In this document: piece by piece, positions 53,942 through 64,000 of the stretch
Numbering within the stretch: the stretch's first letter is position 1
How the letters are laid out: the number at the start of each line of letters is the position of its first letter
Assembly (NCBI GenBank): GCA_030704615.1
Contig: CM060731.1
Location: 11,966,001 to 12,030,000, forward strand
Direction: 5' to 3'
Source of the DNA: Takakia lepidozioides
Taxonomy: Eukaryota; Streptophyta; Takakiopsida; Takakiales; Takakiaceae
Length of the DNA: 64,000 nucleotides
Program-made: the position numbers and the translations under genes
Notes under the pieces: model-generated
The model's database searches: none
What the model was told of the DNA's origin: nothing
What the model saw: only the letters and a program-made list of their open reading frames with translations

Positions 53942-56890
53942 GAGAATGACGCTGAGGTGTACCTGGAGTATCCATTGTCTGCCAGTGGACAACGCCACAC
54001 TTCCCGCACTGCCAAGTTGGAGGTAGAAGCATACCAAAATTGATTGTGACATAGTTTCATTCAGTATGTCAAGTATAAGAAGCATTTGCCTACCGAATTA
54101 CAGGTATGAACACAAACGAAGCCAAATTCCAGTTGTTGGATGCAATTAGATGAAGTACAAGTCTCCCTGTAGGGATTCTCAACTGCCCCAGAGGCACTTA
54201 GGGTTTTGCTCTAACTTCCCGGCAATAAGCTGAGACATTCACTTTACCAAAACATGACTTTAATTTCAAGTTGTCGAAAATTTATGTTAACAGTCATTTC
54301 TTACCAGAACATGGAAACCGATCTGCTTGATTGAAGAAGCAAAAGATGGAAGGGAAATAGAGAAAAGGGTGGTTGGGGGCGTGGACAAGGCTTTGCAGAA
54401 ATAACCAGCTGTTGCCAAGTTGGATTCTTACAGACCTTCCTTCTTGGTTGCAATCCTGTCATTATTGAAGAAAGTAATGGGCTGCTGACCCTTTCTATTT
54501 GACAGATGACTTTACTGTGCCTCAGTCAGGCAGTCAATGAAGGCCATGATACAGCTCTTTACGACGGACAGAGGTATGGTGCAGTAACTTCTCTACTAAT
54601 ATCTATGAATTTCATGGCTCACAACTGAAAAAAAACCTTGTCCATTGTGCCTCTGTTGTTAGAACGACTAGATTATCGAGGCTTTTCCTCGTCTTTCGTT
54701 TCAAGCACAGAAAAAAGCTCTGCACTATTCTCAAATTTGTATTTGCATCGATGCTTACAAAATCATATCCATATAGCTATATCATTGGTGAAAGTACTTG
54801 TGGCTTCACAGCTATAGGTACTCTTCTTGCATTAACCATTCAATTGAGCTGGATTGAACGTGAAACTTCCTTTTTGATATTTTGGCAGTGGTCCAAGACC
54901 TCTAGTGCATCAAACTTGGTGTTTACCTACCCAGTCTGGTACTCAGAGTGAAGCTGTTGAGCCGAAGAAACTGGATGGAGCTATTGAACAGGAGATTGAT
55001 TTACTGAAGGAGATGGAAGGTGACCTCCTTGAACTCATACCCAGCTGAACAGTTTTGTGTGGCAGTACAGAAGTTGGAGAGCAATAGACCTAATGTCTTA
55101 TCTCTTTCATGCTTTGAGTGAAATAGGATTGCTATACTTGTCGTGTACAAGTAGATTTGGAAGTGGGTGCCCTAGCTGTAACATTCGACATGGACCTCTG
55201 TTGGATTTCAGGACCACAAAGGACAGAGGATGAGCAAGAAGCAGTTACCAGACCAGATCTACTGGCAGCCTTATTCTTTGCAGCAGGGATGTCCTTCCAA
55301 CAGCAATTGCAAATCAGAAGAATCCGGTATCTCCTCATGCAAAGGGGTAAAGAGCATTCAATTGCTCCTGCAGCCTTTGCAGATGCCCTTATGCAGGGCA
55401 ATGCAGATTACCTGCCAGGATTAACTAACATGGCCGCTCTATACCAAGAAGTTCAATGTCCAGAGGTAATACACTGACATTTGAGCAGATATGAGCTCGT
55501 TCTCTTGGGAAGATATCCGTTGCAGGAAATGTCATTGCAAAAGAGCTCTGCTAAGGCAAGACCATTGATGCTGTAGCAATTTGGAGGGCATCCTCTCCAC
55601 CCACCATTTGTCATCTGCAGTGTTTCACAGACGTAAAGTGGTGCAGGTGGTCACTTTCAGTGAAATTTCAAAGAGGGATGAACGAGTGCAATCAAGAGAG
55701 GAGTCATCCTCTGACAGTTGTGGCCCTTTACGACCCATTAGCAGCAGCAGTGGTAAGCCCAGCCTTGAACAAAGCTTGGTCTGTCATTGATCTGCAGGTG
55801 AACATGATACAGAGCAATTGTGCAAAATGAGCATCTAGAGTCTTTTGCTCTGTATCACTGACTGCATACTTTCACCGTTGTAATCAGTTTCTTGATTTCC
55901 AAGAACAAACTAACCTTCACAAATGACCATTGCAATGTGCAGATGCCACTACAGATGCCAGCTACTCGAACATCGGAATTGATATAGGTGAGAAAGGATG
56001 GTATGGAACCTGTACAGATTGCTATCTCTGCTCTACATGCTCATATGAGGATCTTGGAGGTGTCTATCCCAACCTCTCCTCCAGCATGAGTCATGCTGAT
56101 CCACTAATCAGCATTCCCAGCTGCTTAAGCAAGAAAGACTTGAGGAATAAAGCACGTAACATGACTCATAGGAAGGTCCAATTTGCACCAAAGCATCAGC
56201 ATTCTGGCATCATTGGATGCATCCTGGGGGTTATTACATTTGTAGGGATATCCATCATTGGGGCCACAAGTGTACCCTCTCATGTCACACACAGAAGGCC
56301 TACTGCTGGCCACCACTGGATAAAATGTCGGCGAGACAGCAAGTCGCAAGGTTCTCAACAGCACTCCAGGTTTGGGTTCTCTAAACCAACTCATAGAATT
56401 ACAGTCCTGAACATGGTTGCTTAGCCCTCACTTTGTGGATGGGTAACAAGAAATTCCTTGTCTGTGAGGAGCACATGGTGGCAGGGGCTGTGACATGGTT
56501 GAAGAGGAGAGACAATTTGTTTTCTAGCTCCATGGCCTGCAAGTAGCTGCCTGAAAGTTTTGGATAATGAGTAGTCTTTCTCGCTGCAGCATTCTTCAAA
56601 AATTGTCTTCTGTTCTCTCCTTCCAGACAGAGCATAGGTCCATGGGCACAATCTAGTCTGTACAATCTCTGTCCTTTCCACATCCAATTGCTGAGTGTGA
56701 AGTTAACAGCTTAAGTGTGGATGCAGGTTGTCACTACTGTGAGACAGTGACATCCATCAACCAATGGACAGCAGCAGGTTGTACATGGCGCCAGCACGGA
56801 TACTCAATCCACCCATCCCGGTGTATTGGAAGTTACAAAAGGGGAATGTACCAAATGGTCAACCAGGCTGACCACATAGGAAAATTTTGA
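53942..56890 (+). CDS. Unidentified multi-exon gene, 3' part, eight in-phase exons to stop
   Basis: Exons 53942-54022, 54506-54573, 54889-55019, 55212-55465, 55526-55555, 55647-55752, 55943-55987, 56727-56890. Every junction keeps phase and all introns have AG acceptors. Donors are GT except after 55555, which is GC. The joined product has about 292 residues: YLEYPLSASGQRHTSRTAKL, LSQAVNEGHDTALYDGQ, an acidic helix DGAIEQEIDLLKEMEG, a hydrophobic helical region RPDLLAALFFAAGMSFQQQL, a Ser-rich stretch REESSSDSCGPL, and a Cys/His-bearing C-terminus GCHYCETVTSINQWTAAGCT ... GYSIHPSRCIGSYKRGMYQM ending HIGKF-stop. I do not recognise the family. Eight phase-consistent junctions make a real gene very likely. 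It is convergent with the CDCA7-type gene, 730 bp away. Confidence 0.7.
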
Positions 56891-57620
56891 ACTGTTGTGA
56901 TACTTCCATAGAATTGGCCAGATTTAGACATTTTGCAACCATATCCATCAGTGTATCATTAGTAGCTTAGTCTCTCTTAGACTCAAGTGAGTGTACCATA
57001 GCAAATTGTCCTCCTCACAGAGATGGCATCTAATTCATGAACAACATGGCATGAGAGATTGCCATCAACACAGGTGGCCATTTCAGTCCCATTGATGCAT
57101 GTTTTGTGCAGGTGCTAAAATAAAACAGTACTTGGTGCGCAGCACCAATATGACATAGCCCTGAGACCTACACTGTTTTGAAGTGTGAATACCTGGCAGA
57201 AGGGAACAGTTTGGTGGTCACCAGACTGATAAAACATACCAAGAATTTCCTGATGGTAAAATGTTAGCACCCATTTTGCAAGCACTGTTAACTAACGTGA
57301 ACTGAGAAATGAACATATGCTAATCCTAACAACGGAGTGTAAGGAGAATGTATTGCATTTTGTTGGCTCCTCAACATTAGTATGCACTGGACGCGAGGTT
57401 ATCATTGCTAACTACAACTGAAAATCGCTTCCCATGATGTAAAGAACTGTCCATAAAGTGTACTTGGAGGTCCTCTTAGCTGCAGAACATGCCAATTGTT
57501 TCAGTGAGGTTCTTACAGAAACAAGTGGCACATTCAAGACAGACCTTATGGATTCAATAAGGTCACTTGGTTGTTCCAAACTCGATTCATGCAACCAACA
57601 TTCCCGTGACATGAAATCTC
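56891..57620. other. Convergent intergenic region
   Basis: Holds the 3' flanks of both neighbouring genes. No further coding or repeat signal seen. Confidence 0.5.
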
Positions 57621-60600
57621 TCATCGTGCTCTGCGTCTTCGCAGCCGCTGTGCAATTGACATCACCACCTTGTCATCACCACGCTCCAACCTGTCATCCT
57701 CACTGTCGGAATCCAGTATCAAATAATTCTGTGCGGTCTCTGAGGCCCTGAGACAATTCTTTTGTTCCAGTGCATCAGAGATTGTTTCAATCTTTGCTTT
57801 TAGGGCAGAAGAGGAGCTTAACGGGCACCTTAATGCCCGTGTTGTCTTAACCAACACTGTCTCTTCCTTGCTTGATGCATCATTTTCAGAGTCAAATTTC
57901 CTTCTCTGCAGGCGCTCGGCGATTGTCAATCCCTTCTCATCATCATTGGAGCTGTCATCATCACTGTCCGGATCAACCAAGCATTTCGATTTTGCTCTTG
58001 TCTTTGCTGTTGACTTCTGTTGCAAGGGTTCCGCTTTTGTTTTGCTCTTTGATTTGGGAGTATGGGGGAGACTCTTGCGCCTGGATGGCCTGGTTGATAC
58101 TTCTGTGTTGCTGGTCGTGTCTTTCTGTGCGTTTGTATCCTTGGTGATGACTTCCAGTGTCTTTGAATCCTCCTCTTCAGGTTCAGCACGGCGTGTCAGG
58201 ACCAAATAGTGTGCCACTGACTTGTAACCAAGCTTAACCACCTGAAAATGAGCACATGACAACAAACACTCCTTTACTAAGAGAACTAGAGCTGTGAATT
58301 TCTGGGTTCTAGATATGTATGTTCCCAAGGGAAGCTGCTGTAAGAATTTCCCCAGCCACCTGCTTTTCCAGGGATTTTGGCAGGAAACATACCCAGGTGC
58401 AATTTTGCATTGCAGACACTTCCACTTGTCCTTTTCCTTTTGGTGACTCCATGGCCATCACAAGTACTGATAGTCTCAGTAATGTGTCAAACGAGAATGG
58501 CCCCTAAACAAGCCCCTTCAAGAGAGAACTAAAAGTAGCTACACAGGCCTCGCTATGTGTTACTCAGGAATTACTACGCAAACAAGGAGCACATGAAACA
58601 GCCACTCCGACCAAATGTCAAGGTTTTCCAATATGTGCTGGGATAGAGGCGCATAGAAGGTTTTAACTGGCATTGTGCAGCCTGCAATGGGTGGAAGGAT
58701 AAGGGTGGAGACAAGCTACACAGGGTGAGATAATGGACATACACTTCGGTAGAGAGACCCAGTGGGAGTCCATCCTCTCCTAAGACGGCAAAAACTGCAG
58801 TTGCAGATCTTGCGACAGACGGGGCAAACCCAGTTCTTGTTCTCCTTTGCCTCCAACACATTCTCTCCATATCTGCAGCGCAGTGAAGCAACTAGTGTCA
58901 GATAACCAGAATTCCAGGGCTTCTATAAGATCAGAATCTGTTGGGGAACATACACCTAATGGCCAGTCTCCAATGTTAAAGCCAGTAAGAGAATCAGGCA
59001 ACAAGATAGATGAGCTTTGGAGAAGACTGTATTGAGATTCGTCCCACATCATCGACCACTTTTGCTAGGCTAAAACCTATCATCATTGGATCACTTCCCA
59101 TCATCACTTCATAAAATGCATGTATACAAATGCCATTTGAACTTCAATCTGAAGCTGCAATTCAAATTGGAAGCCGCTGTTAGAATTTTAGACTGTCTAT
59201 CCCCAGAGGATTTTGGATTGACCCATCCGTACACAAGTGCAACAGGGAAAAGTTTGTAACTTTGAAGTACTGAACGTTCTCAAACAAAGAGACAGCACAC
59301 ACTCGTTTCACAGCCCTGTCAAACACCCTGGGGGCCATTTTGACATACTTCTAGCTGACTTAAGCCCAAATTTTGCATACTACCCCTCTCCCCGCTATTA
59401 AGCTTAGGCATGAATAATCCTGAATTCTGCAGAGCACTAGCTTGGTAAAACTTAGGCTAACTTGTTCAGGTCTAATTCTTTCTGTTAGAAAGCATCTGTG
59501 TGTTTCACCACCATCACTTGGCCTTATGTGCCGTGACTTCAGAATACTTAAGATAAAAAAATGTCAGGTGAACCCCGGGCGGGGTGCTCCACTGAACCCA
59601 GAAGACCTTGGCATGTCATTAAGATTCCTGTTCTCTTTTTCTCTTTTTTTTGTTGTTTGTACTCAGATTCGCTCTTAGCTCAGCTGTCCTAACATGGTTC
59701 CGTATCCACCCCCCGAACCAAATCTGGCAGAGACCCCGATGTACATTGGCCCAAGAATGAACTATAACTGACTAGATGAGGAGTTAGATATTTCTTTTCA
59801 TTCAAATCCACCTGGGTCTGCAGTGACAGTGGGACACAAAATTAGTTAATAGGATAGAAGCAAGATGGGAAGAGGTACCTCATATAAAGACAGTCACCAC
59901 AGAATTGGCCGTGCAAAGAGTGACAACTGCTGCATGATGTTCGATGCCCCATAGTTTTCTGCCTACACTCCCAAGGACCCAGTAATTACATGTTCCAAGA
60001 GAGACTAAATAATGGTCAGGAAAAAGTAGGGAGCATCGCTATGACCTTCCAGGCAAAGATACAGTCAACTTCAAGCCTCACATACTTTTAAGTAAATCTG
60101 CACAAACTGGGAAGACAGATTATGCCTCGATATTTTTTAGAGAGAGAGAGAGAGAGGGCCAAAAAGGGCAGCTTCCTGTAAAATACCGACACTGATGGCA
60201 GGTCTTTCCACAAACTGGGTCATAGATGCGTGAGCCATCGGCGCCATAGCCATCTGTAAACAATTGCCACTCTTTTGTACATGAGCCTAGACGCTTCTCA
60301 TCTTCCTCAGTGTAGATCTCAGGCTGGGGGCCTCCAACCCCGGCGAGGTAGGCAGAGCGACCTTCACCTTTCTGTCTACCCCCTTCTCTCTTTCCAACCT
60401 CAGAATAAGAAATAGCAGGGGCCCCCTTCAGCCTACAGTTCACAAATCAAGAACTGTAATCTTTCAGAATTTCATTTTGCACATCAGGAAGAATCTATTC
60501 CAAAGATTCACAAAGAGATGGGAACTGGATAAGGCTCTCAGAGGATTGCAGTAGCTTGGAAACTACCTTGCATGCCAAGAACTGTAGATTGCATCCACCA

Positions 60601-61426
60601 CTACCTTCTGGCATGGGACCACCTTCCCACAAGGTCTACAGGTGCATGTTGCATCGCTGAAGAAATTTGAAATGGAGAGAGTAGCTCGAGTCTGAATGAC
60701 AAAAGGGAATTTGCAACAGACACAAGCGATTGTCTCTCCACTCCAATATAGTTCAGCCGAACAAATCTTTCAAGTGCATACAACAAAGAGGTATCAAGAC
60801 TGTCACACTGACATGTTGGTAGGGATTCTGGACTTGTCAAGAGATTGACATTTTGCAATCCAGCAATTCAAGTGATATATGAATCTGGCAAGAAAGATTA
60901 GTTATTAGGCTGCTGCTAAAGCATATACAGTCCTTTACTTTTATGCCACCACTTGGAAAAGGGAAGGATCAAGTACAGAGGGAATTTTATCAATATAAAA
61001 CACAACAAACATAGGCAACCACAGGAGGACTCCAGGTATGGTCTTGCTTAGAAGACCATGAAGAATTACGCAGCGAAACAGCGGGAAAGTGGTACTGAAG
61101 AGAGGAAGATCACAAGTACGACTGAAGACAACATGCAAAAGTGCATGTCGAGGACCAGGAAAATTTGACCTCACTCACCGAGACGAGCGGCGAGAGGGAC
61201 CACTTGGAATAGGAATCCTTGGAGAAGATAACGACCGCGACGTGTTAGACCGTGCTGACAAAGAGTGGGGGCGAAGCGCCTCAGAGAGGGATTTAGAGAG
61301 ATCTGCAAGGCCTAACTCTGCCATACGCCTTCGATTCTCTGCAAGCCTTGCATTCCTGAGCTGCTCGTATTCGATGTGCTGGCCCGCTTCCTCCCCAATG
61401 CCCGCCCACGTCCTCTTCCTCCCCAT
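57621..61426 (-). CDS. CDCA7: CDCA7-type 4CXXC_R1 zinc-finger protein, five exons, complete
   Basis: CDCA7 proteins recruit the HELLS/DDM1 chromatin remodeler and support DNA-methylation maintenance (family knowledge). Exons 61179-61426, 60187-60432, 59879-59962, 58743-58872 and 57621-58241 join in phase to 1,329 nt, 442 residues. The start is the ATG of [15 protein letters not shown]; the frame is open a little further upstream without another ATG. A basic leucine-rich N-terminal helix ([20 protein letters not shown]) precedes the zinc domain at about residues 155-235: [64 protein letters not shown]. Arg165 (after CHQC), the Gly of CGDC and the Arg of YMRYGE are the three positions mutated in human ICF syndrome, and all are conserved. 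After [11 protein letters not shown] comes a Ser/Lys/Asp-rich tail with IAERLQRR and IAQRLRRR. JmjC proteins share the 4CXXC fold, but no JmjC domain is present. Confidence 0.93.
60137..60158. repeat. (GA)n microsatellite next to exon 2 of CDCA7-type gene
   Basis: AGAGAGAGAGAGAGAG run in the intron, about 30 bases from the exon 2 donor. Confidence 0.8.
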
Positions 61427-63721
61427 CTCTATACCTGCCACTGTCAGATGAATACCTGTATATGTGCTCTGCCCTAGGATTGCCCTACCTGCCTCTTCAA
61501 CACTCTGGCCTTTTCTCCTACTTTATGGCGCGTTCTCCAATATTCTGCAAAGATTATGCCCGTCCACGCAGACTGCTTCAAACTGAATGTAGAATAATCC
61601 GGTCTCAAGCTTACCTACATCCTCGTTTATTGTGTGTGTACACTCACATATACAAACTCGATGCTTTTGAACCGGCCATTGATCATACGACCACGCACAT
61701 CACCTGTCTTACTAGAGAATTCGCCTGTAGAAGCTGCAGTGTCCAGCTTACGCACCTCAGTGTTATCTAGCAAACCGTTTCTTCTGTGCCAAAGTCCAGC
61801 TCATTCATCTGAGTTATACCACAACAGAGTCTTCTGAGCTTTTGTTCAAGCGTCGGAGCCTATCCTGACACATTATGTGTTTCTGAGAAACGTTCTTGAT
61901 CATCCGTTGTATTTTTGAGACATTCTTTCTTTAGCAGCTCAGGTAACAAACTATTGCCACGAGCTTGCTCAAGCATCAAGACTATACTGACACACGATTT
62001 TGCTGCTATGACAGAGTCTTGATCGTTCACCTAAGGTATTCTACATCCTGTACTTTTGAAAATTATTCTCTCTTGAACCTCAGCCTTACCACTAAGAATC
62101 ACTCGATATGCACAGACGCTCTCAGCATCAAACAAACAGCAAAAGCATCACACAATCTGCTTCTGTTATACGTTCTTGATCATGCATCTGTGGCTTTCAA
62201 AATCCTGCGCTCTGGAAACGAAATCATTCTCTTGCACTTCAGCCTCAAAAACTAGCATCAATGTTTAATAACAACAACACGATCACCAAATCCATCGCTA
62301 CGCTCGCCATGGCTCTCTTCCCTTTCTCGACTCGCAACCCTGCATCGTGCTTGCACCGAGGTCCTAACTCTCACCAGCTCAGGTCCCAACAAAGCGCCCT
62401 ACCCAATCCAGATCCCCGCATTGTTGATCCACATCGGAAATTCTGGAAAGGTGAATTGCGAAATTCACCCAAATATTCCAGATTGAATTTTTCCCGCTCA
62501 AAGAATTCCAACTTAAATTCTATGAACAGTCAAAAGAATATATAATTACACAGCTAATCATGAAGAGTTGTGAGTACCTAATTTGTATTTACCGTGCATG
62601 CAATCCAATATGCCGTACCGTATTCCACGGTTCATTATTTCCTGATATTGACTCGTTTTTTGTCGTTTTTTCTTTAAAACAAAGGGGACAGAGGCCCTGT
62701 TTACGTGTTCTGTTTACGTTTTCTGTTTCTGTCTTTATCAAAAATCTCTGGAAAATTTATTCGTTTTTTAATGTTTTTTCGTTTTTTCCAAGGAAACCAC
62801 AGCCACAGGCACCAGAGGGGAAATTTGTTTTTTAGTTTTAATAAATAAATTCGACACAGCTGAGATTCTGATCATAATAAGAGTATCCCAGTATCCTACT
62901 GCTTTAAATCTGATGAGCTGGAAGGAAGCTTGTTATTTTACTTTAAGAAAATGTGTTTCCCATTTTTGTTTTTTATAGAAAAATCATAAGAGTCAATTCA
63001 CAGAGTTAGTTACAGCGAATAGATGGAAACAAAAAGAAAAAAAAGATGGAGAGTAAAAGCAGGAGGACAACGGCTAGTTACGTAGGCCTAACCACATGGT
63101 ACAGCAGCCGCCTTTATACCTATTACTCAAGTTTATACTTTATACGCGCAAAGAATCTGGGATAATTCTAGGCCATAAACTGACGGATTTTTTCATGATT
63201 AAGGGTTTTTTTTCCTGTATATTCATTCATCCATTAATAAATTTCCAGTCCCACTGTCCCCTGTCACTGTCCTCTCTAAATAATAATAATAATAATAATA
63301 GTAATAACTAAGGGGTCTGATTTTCTGTGTTTCCCTCGAGAGAGGTATGCCTAAGCCATTCTGTTACACATGGGGGTTAGCCAGATATAGCTGCAGCTGT
63401 GCATTCAAAAGTCGGCCGCTGTGGCTATCTTTGGGGCGGGGCCGTCTTTGACTGCAATTCATTAACTGCTGGCGTAATGCAAAACAGTGAGATGTTTAAT
63501 GGTGGGTGGGATGGTTTACATACTAGATCTTCATCAAGATTCAAATTTGCAGGTCTTTCTGTCTCTTCCTGTTTGATCGATGTTCGCAACTGCCTGCAGT
63601 AGCTAGCTATGTAGCTGATCAGCTGTGATAAGAAATTGGGTTGCTCTTGAGTCCTCACTTACCTGAGGATGTCTGATAGTCTCTTTCGGCGAATGAACTC
63701 TTTGAAGATCTGGAATTCCCG
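61427..63721. other. Region upstream of CDCA7-type gene
   Basis: Two paraphrased direct repeats with CTTGATCATCCGTTGTATTTTTGA / CTTGATCATGCATCTGTGGC wording lie within 61900-62250. An ATG frame at 62261-62545 (MALFPFSTRNPASCLHRG near its start) could be an organelle-targeting first exon but has no recognisable domain. An (AAT)n run is at 63279-63300. Confidence 0.35.
63279..63300. repeat. (AAT)n microsatellite
   Basis: About seven AAT units. Confidence 0.9.
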
Positions 63722-63742
63722 ATGTACAAATGTGCCAAAATG

Positions 63743-63826
63743 CCAGGGAGGCTACGAGGAACATTGCTGTTTATACTTGCAATTGTTAGTCTCCACCGCA
63801 TAGAGGTTCTTGCAACTCAACAAGAA
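63743..63826 (+). CDS. Possible first exon of a secreted protein, runs toward window end
   Basis: ATG at about 63740 opens MPGRLRGTLLFILAIVSLHR followed by IEVLATQQE, a good signal-peptide shape (basic start, hydrophobic core, Ala before a polar stretch). A GTGTGT donor follows QQE. The downstream exons would lie outside the window. No family recognised. Confidence 0.3.
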
Positions 63827-64000
63827 GGTGTGTTATCGGTAGCAACATCGACTTTTACTGTCATTGGTTTCGGGAAACCTGTCTTTAATTGTCCCGCAAA
63901 ATTCAGTTCGAACAAAAAAAATCAGTTGCAGCAGTAGATATGGATTTGGGCGTTTCTTGATCGGCCCGTGGATGTCCCCATCCTCACTTGCTGAAGTCGT

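Noticed and set aside
55930..56424. 164-codon plus-strand frame
   Set aside because: Only its first 45 bases belong to an exon (55943-55987); the rest reads through the intron, since the donor and the next exon at 56727 keep phase.
61427..61441. Upstream GTG as start of the CDCA7-type protein
   Set aside because: The first in-frame ATG is at 61426; nothing supports a non-ATG start.
1..64000. CRISPR arrays, operons, phage or bacterial features
   Set aside because: No regularly spaced repeats with unique spacers; spliced genes and plant transposons throughout.

Overview
The window is nuclear DNA from a land plant, most likely a seed-free one (moss, other bryophyte or fern grade). The evidence is: genes split into many short exons with GT-AG introns; a long intronless PPR-DYW editing-factor gene; a hevein-type GH19 chitinase whose two catalytic glutamates are spaced as in the loop-less moss enzymes; nested Ty3/gypsy, Ty1/copia and DNA transposons; and several tRNA-derived SINE-like repeats. 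The clade is an inference. No organelle, bacterial or viral genome is present.

Layout, left to right. 0.2-0.8 kb: remnant of a kinesin-14 motor gene (-) with an in-frame stop and no P-loop. 1.6-2.5 kb: three-exon SUMO gene (-) with a one-base frameshift in exon 1. 3.5-9.9 kb: complete 13-exon ERGIC3-type ER-Golgi cargo receptor gene (-). 12.2-13.6 kb: complete three-exon chitin-binding GH19 chitinase (-). 14-24 kb: transposon-rich, with a 565-bp foldback element, a small hairpin MITE, and a pogo-like transposase gene (-) interrupted by a Ty3 reverse-transcriptase fragment and partly inverted. 23.8-35.1 kb: a three-level nest. A Ty1/copia element (-) was split by a full chromovirus (24159-33476, 5-bp target duplication), whose 3' LTR was then split by a 1,964-bp terminal-inverted-repeat element (8-bp target duplication) carrying the 3' end of a PPR-DYW gene. 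36.9-38.2 kb: duplicated chitinase exon 3 with 3' flank, next to a FAN1-like HIRAN fragment. 39.9-42.5 kb: intact 872-residue PPR-DYW protein (-). 44-45 kb: LINE remnant. 46-51 kb: SINE-like copies. 50.9-56.9 kb: an unrecognised multi-exon gene (+) whose exons join in phase. 57.6-61.4 kb: complete five-exon CDCA7-type 4CXXC zinc-finger gene (-), convergent with the previous gene.

The host genes are unrelated housekeeping or defence genes and form no operon-like unit: secretory cargo sorting (ERGIC3), SUMO modification, chitin defence, organelle RNA editing (PPR-DYW), and a predicted partner of a DDM1/HELLS remodeler in DNA methylation (CDCA7). The most distinctive features are the nested gene-capturing transposon, the rearranged pogo-like element, the duplication that ends at a splice junction, and the unidentified gene at 50.9-56.9 kb. 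All exon models were built by hand from splice motifs, reading phase and remembered family motifs, with no database search.
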